This document shows, piece by piece, positions 25,112 to 32,736 of a DNA stretch of 35,581 nt (position 1 is its first letter; every line of letters starts with the position of its first letter). The position numbers were made by a program, and so were the translations under genes. A model generated the notes under the pieces. It saw nothing but the letters and a program-made list of their open reading frames with translations. It made no database searches and was not told the DNA's origin. The stretch comes from an uncultured Collinsella sp. (GTDB lineage: Bacteria > Actinomycetota > Coriobacteriia > Coriobacteriales > Coriobacteriaceae): positions 1 through 35,581 of the forward strand of contig UQPP01000024.1 in NCBI GenBank assembly GCA_900543025.1. The letters are read 5' to 3'.

Positions 25112-25714
25112 CTAGTGCACCAGTTTGCCAAATTGAATAGCGCGAACAATCAGCGTTACGCCAAACACCAGCAGTGCGGCGCCGCTAAAGATGACGAGCA
25201 TCTTGGCCGACCACAGCGGATAGATAAACACGAACATGCCGGCGATGATGGAGAGCGCGCCGCTCAGGATGGCGAGGGCACGGTTGGACGAAAGCTCGGA
25301 CTCCAGAATGGACATGACACCTTCGACGATCCAGCCAAAGCCGGCCACGATAACCACCATCGTGGTGAGCGTCGCGGTCGAGAAGGCCTGGTTGCGCAGG
25401 ATTATGACGCCGCCCAAGATAATGAGTAGGTTGGAGATGATGCTCGTCACGCGCCAGCCGGTGGGCAGCAGTGGCTCGAAAACAGCGGTAAACAGCCTGA
25501 TCGCGGCCGTGATCACAAAGTAGAAGCCCAAGACGGTCGTTAGGAAGACGAGGGACTTGGCGGGCGCAAACAGCAGTGCGATGCCGGCGACGAGCGCCAA
25601 GACGCCCGTGATGGCGTAAATCCAGCGTACGGCCTTGACGGCTTTGCCCGCCATGCTTTTCTCGTCAAATCCAAACTGGCTCGATTTTTGGTCATCGTTC
25701 TTAAAGATGCCCAT
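25112..25714 (-). CDS. HdeD/DUF308 family membrane protein
   Basis: A 200-aa membrane protein with a charged N-terminal tail of about 35 residues and then six hydrophobic segments arranged as repeated pairs, typical of DUF308/HdeD. HdeD is linked to acid resistance in E. coli, but most homologues have no assigned function. AAAGGAG precedes the ATG at 25714; 12 further codons are open upstream without support. It is the first gene of a two-gene minus-strand operon with the DUF188 gene. Confidence 0.85.
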   Translation of the reverse strand: MGIFKNDDQKSSQFGFDEKSMAGKAVKAVRWIYAITGVLALVAGIALLFAPAKSLVFLTTVLGFYFVITAAIRLFTAVFEPLLPTGWRVTSIISNLLIILGGVIILRNQAFSTATLTTMVVIVAGFGWIVEGVMSILESELSSNRALAILSGALSIIAGMFVFIYPLWSAKMLVIFSGAALLVFGVTLIVRAIQFGKLVH

Positions 25715-25949
25715 AATGTCTCCTTTCCGTGCGGCGTAAGCCTTGATCATTACAACCAGTATCGCCTAAAGGCGCTGGCGTATGGGTCGGGGAGGGCGAA
25801 ACGTAACCCAAAGGCCCCGAATTGTTTCCGTTGTTCCCCACGTCGCGATTTTCTATTCAACAGGTGTAGAACATTGCAGCCCTGTTCGTTATTGCCTACG
25901 TTTTAGGTTAGATTTTCCTAAGAACAATTGCCCGAAATTGGGGGTCCCT

Positions 25950-26621
25950 ATGAACGAAGCAGTTCCCGCAGCGTCGGTAAGCGCTGAGTCGATGGCAAAG
26001 CAGGGTTGCGAAAAGCTCGGCTTGGACGCGTTTGATGCGTTGGTTCGCTGCGCCCGCACGTGCCGTCGCTTTGACGAGTCCATGCGCGTGCCGCGTGAGC
26101 TTTTGCTTGAGCTGGCGGAGCTGGCGCACCTGACTCCCTGTGGTGCCAATGCTCAGCGTCTGCGTTTTCATGTGGTAAGCGGTGCAGAGGACTGCGCGCG
26201 TGTATTTGACGAGCTTGCATGGGCCGGTGCGCTCAAGGATTGGCCGGGTCCCGATGAGGGCGAGCGCCCGACCGGCTACATCGCGATTCTTGCTGAGCGC
26301 GCCGTTCCGGGCAAGCCAGCCGCTCCCATTACCGAGGTCGACACGGGCATTGCCGCGCAGACGATGATGCTCGCCGCCCGCAGCGCCACGCCCGAGGTGG
26401 CAGCCTGCATGTTCAAGGCCTTTACGCCCCACGCGATCGATGCCATGGGGCTCGATAACGACAAGTATGAGCTCAAGCTGATCATGGCGTTTGGCGTTCC
26501 GGCCGAGACACAGGTGATCGATGCGATCGATTCCAACCCCGACGGCTCCATCAATTATTGGCGCGACGAGGCGCAGGTGCACCACGTACCCAAGCGCTCG
26601 CTTGTCGACGTACTGGTGTAG
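25950..26621 (+). CDS. Nitroreductase-family FMN flavoprotein
   Basis: A 223-aa FMN-dependent oxidoreductase of the nitroreductase superfamily. The N-terminal CRRFDESMRVPRELLLELAELAHLTPCGANAQRLRFHVV is the classic FMN-binding start (Arg-Arg contacts phosphate, Asn-Gln-x-Arg follows). GIAAQTMMLAA is the conserved second helix. The C-terminal region KLIMAFGVPAE is also typical. The ATG at 25950 follows GGGGG rather than a perfect Shine-Dalgarno. The longer upstream frame starts in promoter-like AT-rich DNA and is not used. The substrate (quinone, nitro compound or other) is not predictable. Confidence 0.87.
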   Translation: MNEAVPAASVSAESMAKQGCEKLGLDAFDALVRCARTCRRFDESMRVPRELLLELAELAHLTPCGANAQRLRFHVVSGAEDCARVFDELAWAGALKDWPGPDEGERPTGYIAILAERAVPGKPAAPITEVDTGIAAQTMMLAARSATPEVAACMFKAFTPHAIDAMGLDNDKYELKLIMAFGVPAETQVIDAIDSNPDGSINYWRDEAQVHHVPKRSLVDVLV

Positions 26622-26653
26622 TTGAGCGTCACCGCGGTGTGATCCGGCGGTAA

Positions 26654-26688
26654 ACCACCACAAAGGTACCTGTCCCCTTTGCGGTGGT
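26654..26688. repeat. Short hairpin repeat with TTTGCGGTGG core
   Basis: ACCACCACAAAGG (26654-26666) pairs with CCTTTGCGGTGGT (26676-26688) with one mismatch around a 9-nt loop. TTGCGGTGG is also the outer part of the three structured repeats, but the rest differs. It lies between the nitroreductase stop and the first histidine phosphatase. No T-tract follows. Confidence 0.6.
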
Positions 26689-26703
26689 GCGAGGGGAGGA
26701 CGT

Positions 26704-27246
26704 GTGGCAGATTTGTATTTGGTGCGGCATGGGCAGACTGAGCTCAATGTGCAGAACATTTTGCAGGGTGGGCACGATTCGCCGCTTACGGCGCGCGGGC
26801 GCGAGCAGGCGCTGGCGACGCGCGCGGCGTTTGAGGCGCGTGGCGTGACCTTTGACCGTGTGTATTCCTCCCCGTTGGGCCGGGCGCGGCGTACGGCTGA
26901 GCTAATTGCTGGTGAGGGCCGCTCGATAGAGCTGGTCGATGACCTGCGCGAGTGGCATTTGGGCTCGCTGGAGGGTACATCAAATCGCGAGATGCCGCCG
27001 CAGCCCTGGGGTGATTATCCGGTGGCCTTTGGTGGCGAGTCTGAAGGCGAGCTCCAGTCGCGCATGGTCGCGGCGCTGTCCCACATCATGGCCAGGCCGC
27101 AGCACGACTGCGTGCTGGCAGTCTCCCACGGCTCTTCCTGCCAGGAGTTTCTTGAGTATGTGACTGGCAGGGGAGAGCTACCCGACAACGGTGCCGTGCT
27201 TCATTTTGGCTATTGCGACGGTGCGTTTTCGCTCCTTGATTGGTAA
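26704..27246 (+). CDS. Histidine phosphatase family protein (phosphoglycerate-mutase-like), copy 1
   Basis: A 180-aa phosphatase of the histidine phosphatase superfamily. LVRHGQTELN carries the phospho-accepting His9. The remaining catalytic set is recognisable: R60 in SSPLGRARRT, E83 in LREWHLG and H142 in AVSHGSS. It starts with GTG, preceded by GGAGG. It is followed 17 bp later by a second, related phosphatase gene, indicating tandem duplication. Possible substrates include phosphosugars and alpha-ribazole phosphate; none can be chosen from sequence. Confidence 0.88.
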   Translation: MADLYLVRHGQTELNVQNILQGGHDSPLTARGREQALATRAAFEARGVTFDRVYSSPLGRARRTAELIAGEGRSIELVDDLREWHLGSLEGTSNREMPPQPWGDYPVAFGGESEGELQSRMVAALSHIMARPQHDCVLAVSHGSSCQEFLEYVTGRGELPDNGAVLHFGYCDGAFSLLDW

Positions 27247-27263
27247 CGAACGAAAGGACCCCT

Positions 27264-27899
27264 ATGAATAAAGACCTGTATCTGGTTCGTCATGGGCAGA
27301 CAATATTCAACCTTAAGCGCATTATTCAGGGTTGGAGTGACTCGCCGCTCACGCAGCTGGGATGCGACCAGGCGGCGCGTGCCGGCATGTTCTTGCGTGC
27401 GCGCGGCATTGAACCCGATCATGCCTACACCTCCACACTTCATCGCACCGAGCAGACTATCGCCAACCTGTGGCCGGGCTTGGCGTACGAGCGCCTGGAC
27501 GGTCTGCGTGAGTGGTTCTTTGGCGACTTTGAGGCCGAGCGCGTGATGCTTATGCCCGAGCGCCCGTGGCGAGATTTCTATCGTCAGTTTGGCGGCGAGG
27601 GCCAGATGCAGGTGCGCGAGCGCATGGCGGCGACGCTGACCGATCTTATGCGACGTCCGGACCACGAGTGCGTGCTTGCGGTGAGCCACGGCTCGGCTAT
27701 CAAGGAGTTTTTGGACCACGTGCGGGGCGCGGCGGCCGACGAGCGCGAACGCGTGCCGGGCAACTGCTCAGTGCTGCAGTTTGCGTTTGACGATGCGGCC
27801 GATACGTTTGAACTGGTCGAAGTCTTTACGCAGGAAGACTACGCGCGCGAGCTGGGGCTTGAACCGCTCGTGGCTACTGCGGGTCCGCAGCGCGGATAA
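27264..27899 (+). CDS. Histidine phosphatase family protein (phosphoglycerate-mutase-like), copy 2
   Basis: A 211-aa paralogue of the preceding gene, with the same layout: LVRHGQTIFN (His10), HRTEQTIANL, LREWFFGDFE and AVSHGSAIKEFL. Shared stretches such as DLYLVRHGQT and the DSPLT segment show common origin, but the chains have diverged and the C-terminus is longer. AAAGG lies 6 bp before the ATG at 27264. A bidirectional terminator follows. Confidence 0.9.
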   Translation: MNKDLYLVRHGQTIFNLKRIIQGWSDSPLTQLGCDQAARAGMFLRARGIEPDHAYTSTLHRTEQTIANLWPGLAYERLDGLREWFFGDFEAERVMLMPERPWRDFYRQFGGEGQMQVRERMAATLTDLMRRPDHECVLAVSHGSAIKEFLDHVRGAAADERERVPGNCSVLQFAFDDAADTFELVEVFTQEDYARELGLEPLVATAGPQRG

Positions 27900-27942
27900 C
27901 GCGAGCGCGGCGGCACGGGTCGTCGGCATAACTTCTCGACGC

Positions 27943-27990
27943 AAAAGGGGCGGAGATGCATGTACCTGCTGCATCTCCGCCCCCTGTTTG
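27943..27990. terminator. Bidirectional terminator
   Basis: A perfect 14-bp stem, GGGGCGGAGATGCA (27947-27960) with TGCATCTCCGCCCC (27970-27983), is flanked by CTGTTTGTT on the plus side and TTTTGC on the minus side. It separates the histidine phosphatase operon from the convergent serine-region genes. Confidence 0.9.
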
Positions 27991-28028
27991 TTGGGCTGCC
28001 GATTTTTGTGCTGGACGGTCTGGTCTTG

Positions 28029-28712
28029 CTAGAACCGCGCGACCTGGTGCGTGAGCAGACCCGTCGGAACCTGCGCCGCGCCGCCGCTGACCTGCGCGGC
28101 GGGGAAGAGCGCAGCTACGGCAAAGTTGAACGGCTCTTTGCCCGTGTAGGTGCCGGCGGCACGTGCATCGTCGGCCAGGAGCTGTGATGCCTCGACTAGT
28201 GCGACAGCGTAGGCAGGGTCGTCGGCCAGTGCCGGCTCCGGCGCCTGGTCGAGCATGGCGCGGATGGCCCCGACGGCGTCCTCGCGCTTGACCTCCCACA
28301 CGCGGTGCGTAATGCCGGCGGGGTCGGTGACGGCATAGAGTGAAGCGCCCTCTTTTGCGGCGCCCAGGATGATATCCATGACGGGCGAGGCCTCGTAGGC
28401 GAGCGACACGGGCCGCGGCTGCACCTTGAGCTCGGCGATCGCGCGCGCGGCGGCGGCCACGTCGGCGCTGGCATCGCCCTTGCCGCCCGCAAGTACACTC
28501 GTCGGGCAAATCGCCACGACACCCGTCACACGTCCCGACTCGCCCGAGCATTCGTACACGTAATACGCCGCACCCGGGTCCTTGAGCATCAGACCATCGG
28601 CAATGGCTCCGCGCAGAGCATCGTTGCCGCTCAGGATGCTGCCCATTGCAGGCAGCGCCTCGAGCACGCGGTCCTGAGCCGGGCGGATGCAGGGAAACGG
28701 AAGTGCTTTCAT
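28029..28712 (-). CDS. Shortened DUF1015-family (SerK-like) protein
   Basis: A 227-aa protein resembling DUF1015, whose characterised relatives include ADP- or ATP-dependent serine kinases. Recognisable blocks are YYVYECSGESGRVTGVVAI, GITHRVWEVKREDAVGAI and EPFNFAVAALFPAAQ. Full-length DUF1015 proteins are about 400 aa. Here the C-terminal part is missing, and the hallmark GHHR segment that normally follows the Trp block is replaced by ADDPAY. It is therefore a divergent or degraded member. It is on the same strand as serC and serA, with the M20 peptidase between, which supports a link to serine metabolism. The start is the ATG at 28712. Confidence 0.65.
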   Translation of the reverse strand: MKALPFPCIRPAQDRVLEALPAMGSILSGNDALRGAIADGLMLKDPGAAYYVYECSGESGRVTGVVAICPTSVLAGGKGDASADVAAAARAIAELKVQPRPVSLAYEASPVMDIILGAAKEGASLYAVTDPAGITHRVWEVKREDAVGAIRAMLDQAPEPALADDPAYAVALVEASQLLADDARAAGTYTGKEPFNFAVAALFPAAQVSGGAAQVPTGLLTHQVARF

Positions 28713-28751
28713 GGGCGGTCCTAACGCACGAGTCGGTTTGTTCGCGGCTTA

Positions 28752-29972
28752 TTATGCCCCAACTTGGCCGCTCGCGTCCCAGAGCACGTTGTCGGCGAGC
28801 ACGATGAGCACGTTCTGACAACGAACGATATCGGCGTGGGGCACATATTCGTTGGGCTTGTGCGCGAGCGCCAACGAGCCAGGGCCGTAGCTCATGCAAT
28901 TGCGGTTACCCGTCTTGCTGGCAATGACGGCGGTATCGGTGTAGCCGGTAAAGAAGCCGACGGTCGTGTCCGCGTCCGTCGTATCATCTGCTGCGCGCTT
29001 GAGTGCAGCTAGAAGGGGAGAGCTCGGATCGCGCTCGATAGCGGGGCGGTCGCCCGTCACGGTATAGGTGCCGCGGCAACCGGGAACTGCGGCCTCCGCT
29101 GCGGCAATGGCCTGCTCTACCATCCGGACCACGGCCACGGTGTCGGTCGGCGGGGTCAGGCGCATGTCGACCCAGACCTTGGCATGGTCTGGCACCACAT
29201 AGGGACGATAGCCGCCCTCGATCTGCCCAAACGTAATGGTCGAGGGCCCCAGCTCATCGTGCGCGGGCAGCGCCACAAACGCGCGACGGAGCGAACACAC
29301 GACCTCGGCCATGGCGGCGACGGCATCCGCGCCCTTCCAGGGCCGGCTTGCATGCGCCGTCACGCCATCCATTTCAATCTCGAACCACGTACGCCCCTTG
29401 TGCGCCACCTGGATCTGTCCGTCGGTGGGCTCGGTGTCCAGCACCCATTCGCGCGAACCGACCCAGCCGGCATCGATGGCTGCCTCGGAGCCTCGCATAA
29501 AGTCTTCCTCGTCGACCGAGCAGATGAGCGAAAAGCCGCGGCGGGGCAGCGCGCCATCCGCCGCCACGCGCTCGAGCGTATGGACCAGTGCGGCAATGAC
29601 ACAGGCCAGGCCACCCTTCATATCGCAGGCGCCGCGGCCGTAGAGCTTGCCGTCGCGCACGACCGCCCCGAGCGGCGTAATGTCCGCGTCCCAGCCGTCG
29701 CCCAAGGTGACTGTATCCATGTGGCAGATGTAGACGAGCCGTGGCTCGTCGCTCAAACCGGGCACGGTGACCATGAGATTGCGGCGTCCGGTCAGCACCT
29801 CGAGTTCCTCAACCTGCACGGCATGGAGCACCGGATGACTCAACCGCTCCAATTGAGCCTCAACCAACACTTTGATATAGCGTTCAATCTCGCCCTCATA
29901 CGCACCTGGGTCGGAACTGTCGATCCGCACGAGCCCTTGCGTAAGCCGCCAAGCAAAATCTGTATCAACCAT
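28752..29972 (-). CDS. M20-family metallopeptidase (ArgE/DapE-like)
   Basis: A 406-aa zinc amidohydrolase. Ligand motifs are YICHMDTV (H84, D86), GRGACDMKGG (D117), SVDEED (E155, E156), the Glu of DTEPTD (E181) and a His in LALAHKPNEYV near the C-terminus. The dimerisation domain contains GVTAHASRPWKGADA. The family covers acetylornithine deacetylase, succinyl-diaminopimelate desuccinylase and carboxypeptidase-like enzymes; the substrate here is not certain. GAGGTG precedes the ATG at 29972; the frame is open further upstream through terminator DNA and is not used. The gap to the DUF1015-like gene is 39 bp. Confidence 0.88.
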   Translation of the reverse strand: MVDTDFAWRLTQGLVRIDSSDPGAYEGEIERYIKVLVEAQLERLSHPVLHAVQVEELEVLTGRRNLMVTVPGLSDEPRLVYICHMDTVTLGDGWDADITPLGAVVRDGKLYGRGACDMKGGLACVIAALVHTLERVAADGALPRRGFSLICSVDEEDFMRGSEAAIDAGWVGSREWVLDTEPTDGQIQVAHKGRTWFEIEMDGVTAHASRPWKGADAVAAMAEVVCSLRRAFVALPAHDELGPSTITFGQIEGGYRPYVVPDHAKVWVDMRLTPPTDTVAVVRMVEQAIAAAEAAVPGCRGTYTVTGDRPAIERDPSSPLLAALKRAADDTTDADTTVGFFTGYTDTAVIASKTGNRNCMSYGPGSLALAHKPNEYVPHADIVRCQNVLIVLADNVLWDASGQVGA

Positions 29973-30050
29973 AGGCACCTCACAGATAGTTAGGTCAACA
30001 TACAAATTGTATGTCAAGAAGCGGCTCGGTGCATTTAATGGAGCGCTCAC

Positions 30051-30086
30051 AAAAACGGGGGCGCCTCTCGTGCGAAAGGCGCCCCC
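30051..30086 (-). terminator. Terminator of the serC-serA transcript
   Basis: GGGGGCGCCT (30057-30066) pairs perfectly with AGGCGCCCCC (30077-30086). On the minus strand the stem is followed by GTTTTTG. It lies about 65 bp beyond the serA stop codon and upstream of the M20 gene, so that gene and the DUF1015-like gene need their own promoter or read-through. Confidence 0.92.
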
Positions 30087-30149
30087 GCGGGCATTCAATG
30101 TCAGTAACGGGCAGGCCACATGGGGAACTGCCCGTCAGATCAGCCGACG

Positions 30150-31313
30150 CTACTTGATCACGCGCACGCGATACATCGACGGAATCTGCTTGAGCGCCTC
30201 GATGGTGCTGCTGTCCAGGTGCTCGTCGGTGTCGAACATGGTGTAGGCGTTCTCGCCGGCAGACTCGTTGGTCATACGCTGCACGTTGGCGTTGTCCTTG
30301 GCCAGGATCGCCGTGATCTGGCCGATCATGTTGGGCACGTTGGCGTGCAGGCAGGCGATGCGGCTCGCGGCGCGCGCCTTGCCCATGCTGCAGGCGGGGT
30401 AGTTGACGCTGTGCGCGATGTTGCCGTTCTCCAGGTAATCCTTGAGCTCGCTGATGGCCATATCGGCGCAGTTGGCCTCGGCCTCGCCGGTGCCGGCGCC
30501 CGAGTGCGTGGTGATAAACGTATTGGGCATCTTGACGGTCGTGGGCGTGGCAAAGTCGCAGCTAAACCAGCTGAGCTTGCCCTCGCGCAGGGCGGCGTCG
30601 ACGGCGTCCTCGTCAATGATGGTCTCACGCGCGTAATTGATGAGCACGGCGCCCGGGGCCAGCAGGTTGATCTGCTCGGTGCTGATCATGCCGATGGTGT
30701 CGGCCTTGCTGGGCACGTGCACGGTGAGGTAGTCGCAGCCGCGGCACAGATCTTCGAGCGTACCCACGCGCTGCACCTCGCGGCTCAGCACCCACGCGTG
30801 CTCGACGGAAATGAACGGATCGTAGCCGTAGACGTCCATGCCCAGGTCGACGCAGGCGTTAGCGACCTTGGAGCCCACGTTGCCCAGACCGATGACGCCG
30901 ATGCGCTTACCCTTGAGCTCGCGGCCCACAAAGGCCTTCTTGGCCTTCTCGGCATCGACCTGGATCTCGGGGTCGTCGGCGTTGTCGCGCACCCAGTTCA
31001 TCGACTGCACCACGCCGCGGCTCGAAAGCACCAGCATGCCCAGGACGAGCTCTTTGACGGCATTGCTGTTGGCACCGGGGGAGTTAAAGACGACGACGCC
31101 CTTCTTGGCGTACTCCTCGACGGGGATGTTGTTGACGCCGGCGCCGCAGCGGGCGATGGCGCGGATGCCCTCGGGCAGCTCGTAGCCGTGCAGGTCGGTG
31201 GAGCGCATCAGGATGGCGTCGGCCTCCTCGGCGGTGCCCACAAACTCGTAGCCCTCGCCAAACTCGACCTTGCCGTCTTTGGTAATGTCGTCGATGGTCT
31301 TAATCTTGCGCAT
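30150..31313 (-). CDS. serA: D-3-phosphoglycerate dehydrogenase
   Basis: First step of L-serine synthesis: 3-phosphoglycerate to 3-phosphohydroxypyruvate with NAD+. At 387 aa it is a short-type SerA. The NAD-binding loop is GVIGLGNVGS (139-148), the substrate Arg is in NYARETIID (R229) and the catalytic His in TTHSGAGTGEAEANCA (H270). The usual Glu-containing DVFEEEP segment reads CDFATPTTV, a variant of the short clostridial-type enzymes. Residues from about 318 form an ACT-like regulatory domain (ANVPNMIGQITAILAKDNANV), suggesting control by serine. AAGGAG lies 7 bp before the ATG. serC is directly upstream, 72 bp apart. Confidence 0.95.
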   Translation of the reverse strand: MRKIKTIDDITKDGKVEFGEGYEFVGTAEEADAILMRSTDLHGYELPEGIRAIARCGAGVNNIPVEEYAKKGVVVFNSPGANSNAVKELVLGMLVLSSRGVVQSMNWVRDNADDPEIQVDAEKAKKAFVGRELKGKRIGVIGLGNVGSKVANACVDLGMDVYGYDPFISVEHAWVLSREVQRVGTLEDLCRGCDYLTVHVPSKADTIGMISTEQINLLAPGAVLINYARETIIDEDAVDAALREGKLSWFSCDFATPTTVKMPNTFITTHSGAGTGEAEANCADMAISELKDYLENGNIAHSVNYPACSMGKARAASRIACLHANVPNMIGQITAILAKDNANVQRMTNESAGENAYTMFDTDEHLDSSTIEALKQIPSMYRVRVIK

Positions 31314-31385
31314 GAAAAAACTCCTTAGCAGGTTTTGATCTAAACAGGGTGGTTTGAAGTGGCTGGTCGGCCCGCGCGTTGCGGG

Positions 31386-32510
31386 CTAGTTAGATCGAGG
31401 TCTCAAACTATGCTGCGCTTCGAAGTTCTTCATGTACGAGGCCAGTGCCTGCGAGTCTTCCATGGTCACGGCATTGTAGACGCTCGCGCGCATGCCGCCC
31501 ACCAGGCGATGGCCCTTGACGTTTTGAATCTGGTGCTCGGCCGCGCCTGCGACAAAGGCCGCGTCGAGTTCGGCGTCGTCGGTGCGGAAGGTGACGTTGG
31601 CGATGGAGCGGCTGTCGGCCTGCGCGGTGCCATGGAACAGCTCGCTGTGCTCGAGCAGGTCGTAGAGCAGGTTGGCCTTGGCCCAGTTGCGTTCGGCCAT
31701 GGCGGCGAGTCCGCCGGTCTGCTCCACCCAATGGAACACCTTGCCGCACACGTAGATGCCAAAGGTGTTGGGCGTGTTGAGCATGGAGCCCTTGGCGGCC
31801 TGGGTCTTAAGGTCCAGGTACTGTGGCGTCTGCGCAAAGGCCGGGCCGTCGGCGATCAAGTCGTCGCGCACGATGACCACGGTCACGCCCGCGGCGCCGG
31901 CGTTTTTCTGTGCGCCGGCGTAGATGAGCCCGTAGCGCTCAACGTCGAGCGGCTGCGACAGAAAGCAACTCGAGACATCGGCGACCAGCGGCACATCGCC
32001 GCAGTTGGGCAGCTCGTGGTACATGGTGCCAAAGATGGTGTTGTTCTGGCAGATGTAGACGTAGTCGAGCCCGTCGCCTGCGGCCTCGGCGGCAATGCGC
32101 GCGTTGATGTCGGCCATGGTGGGTATGCGGTCGAAATTGGTGTCTTCGGAGCTCGCGAGCAGCACGGCCTCGCCGTACTTGGCAGCCTCCTTGTACGCCT
32201 TGTTGGCGAAGTTGCCGGTCACGACGTAGCCGGCGCGGCCGCGGCGCATGAGGTTCATGGGGATGCCCGCAAACTGCAGCGTGGCGCCGCCCTGCAAAAA
32301 CAGGACACGGTAGTTGTCGGGGATGCTCAGCAGGCGACGCAGGGTTGCCTCGGCGTCGTCGATGATCTGCTGGTACATGCTAGATCGATGGCTCATCTCG
32401 AGCACGGACATGCCGCAACCGCGGTAGTCCATCATCTCGTCGGCGATCTCGGCGAGCACGCTTGTAGGCAGTGCGGCCGGGCCAGCTGAGAAGTTGTGCA
32501 CATGTGCCAT
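31386..32510 (-). CDS. serC: Phosphoserine aminotransferase
   Basis: Converts 3-phosphohydroxypyruvate and glutamate to phosphoserine, the second step of serine synthesis, using PLP. At 374 aa it has normal length. The N-terminus HNFSAGPAALP is the family signature, SHRSSMYQQI and FLQGGATLQF bind substrate and cofactor, and the PLP lysine is K202 in YAGAQKNAG. GGGAG precedes the ATG. Together with serA it forms the core of the pathway; serB is not in the window, although the two HAD or histidine phosphatases elsewhere could be considered for it only speculatively. Confidence 0.96.
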   Translation of the reverse strand: MAHVHNFSAGPAALPTSVLAEIADEMMDYRGCGMSVLEMSHRSSMYQQIIDDAEATLRRLLSIPDNYRVLFLQGGATLQFAGIPMNLMRRGRAGYVVTGNFANKAYKEAAKYGEAVLLASSEDTNFDRIPTMADINARIAAEAAGDGLDYVYICQNNTIFGTMYHELPNCGDVPLVADVSSCFLSQPLDVERYGLIYAGAQKNAGAAGVTVVIVRDDLIADGPAFAQTPQYLDLKTQAAKGSMLNTPNTFGIYVCGKVFHWVEQTGGLAAMAERNWAKANLLYDLLEHSELFHGTAQADSRSIANVTFRTDDAELDAAFVAGAAEHQIQNVKGHRLVGGMRASVYNAVTMEDSQALASYMKNFEAQHSLRPRSN

Positions 32511-32644
32511 CTTCTAGTCTCCCTCGTAGTCGTTTGAACGTTCGGGATACTTTAGCACAGTGGAGCGCCAGGCGCGACCGCATCACAGCAAAACCCGAGT
32601 GCGCCGCTATGATTTACAGGATGGTTACATGGGGGAGGGGTGCT

Positions 32645-32719
32645 TTACTCCTCAGGCAAATCCAAATCAGCGAGCGAAGGCATGAGGTTCTCTAGGCGCT
32701 TGATCTCTTCGTCGCAAAT
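32645..32719 (-). pseudogene. Short 24-codon open frame with strong RBS but ATT first codon
   Basis: On the minus strand, just after the antiporter stop, GGAGGT (32725-32730) is followed at 5 bp by ATT and a 24-codon frame encoding the charged helix DEEIKRLENLMPSLADLDLPEE, then TAA. No ATG or GTG is available at the proper distance; a TTG at 32717 reads a different, shorter frame. It could be a mini-gene with a rare ATT start, or the 3' remnant of a lost gene. The motif around its start (GGTAGCTAATTTG) recurs at the right end of the window. Confidence 0.25.
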
Positions 32720-32736
32720 TAGCTACCTCCTGGTCA

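Noticed and set aside
30120..31328. 402-codon open frame antisense to serA
   Set aside because: It is a mirror of the serA coding sequence, rich in Gly/Val/His, with no recognisable domain.
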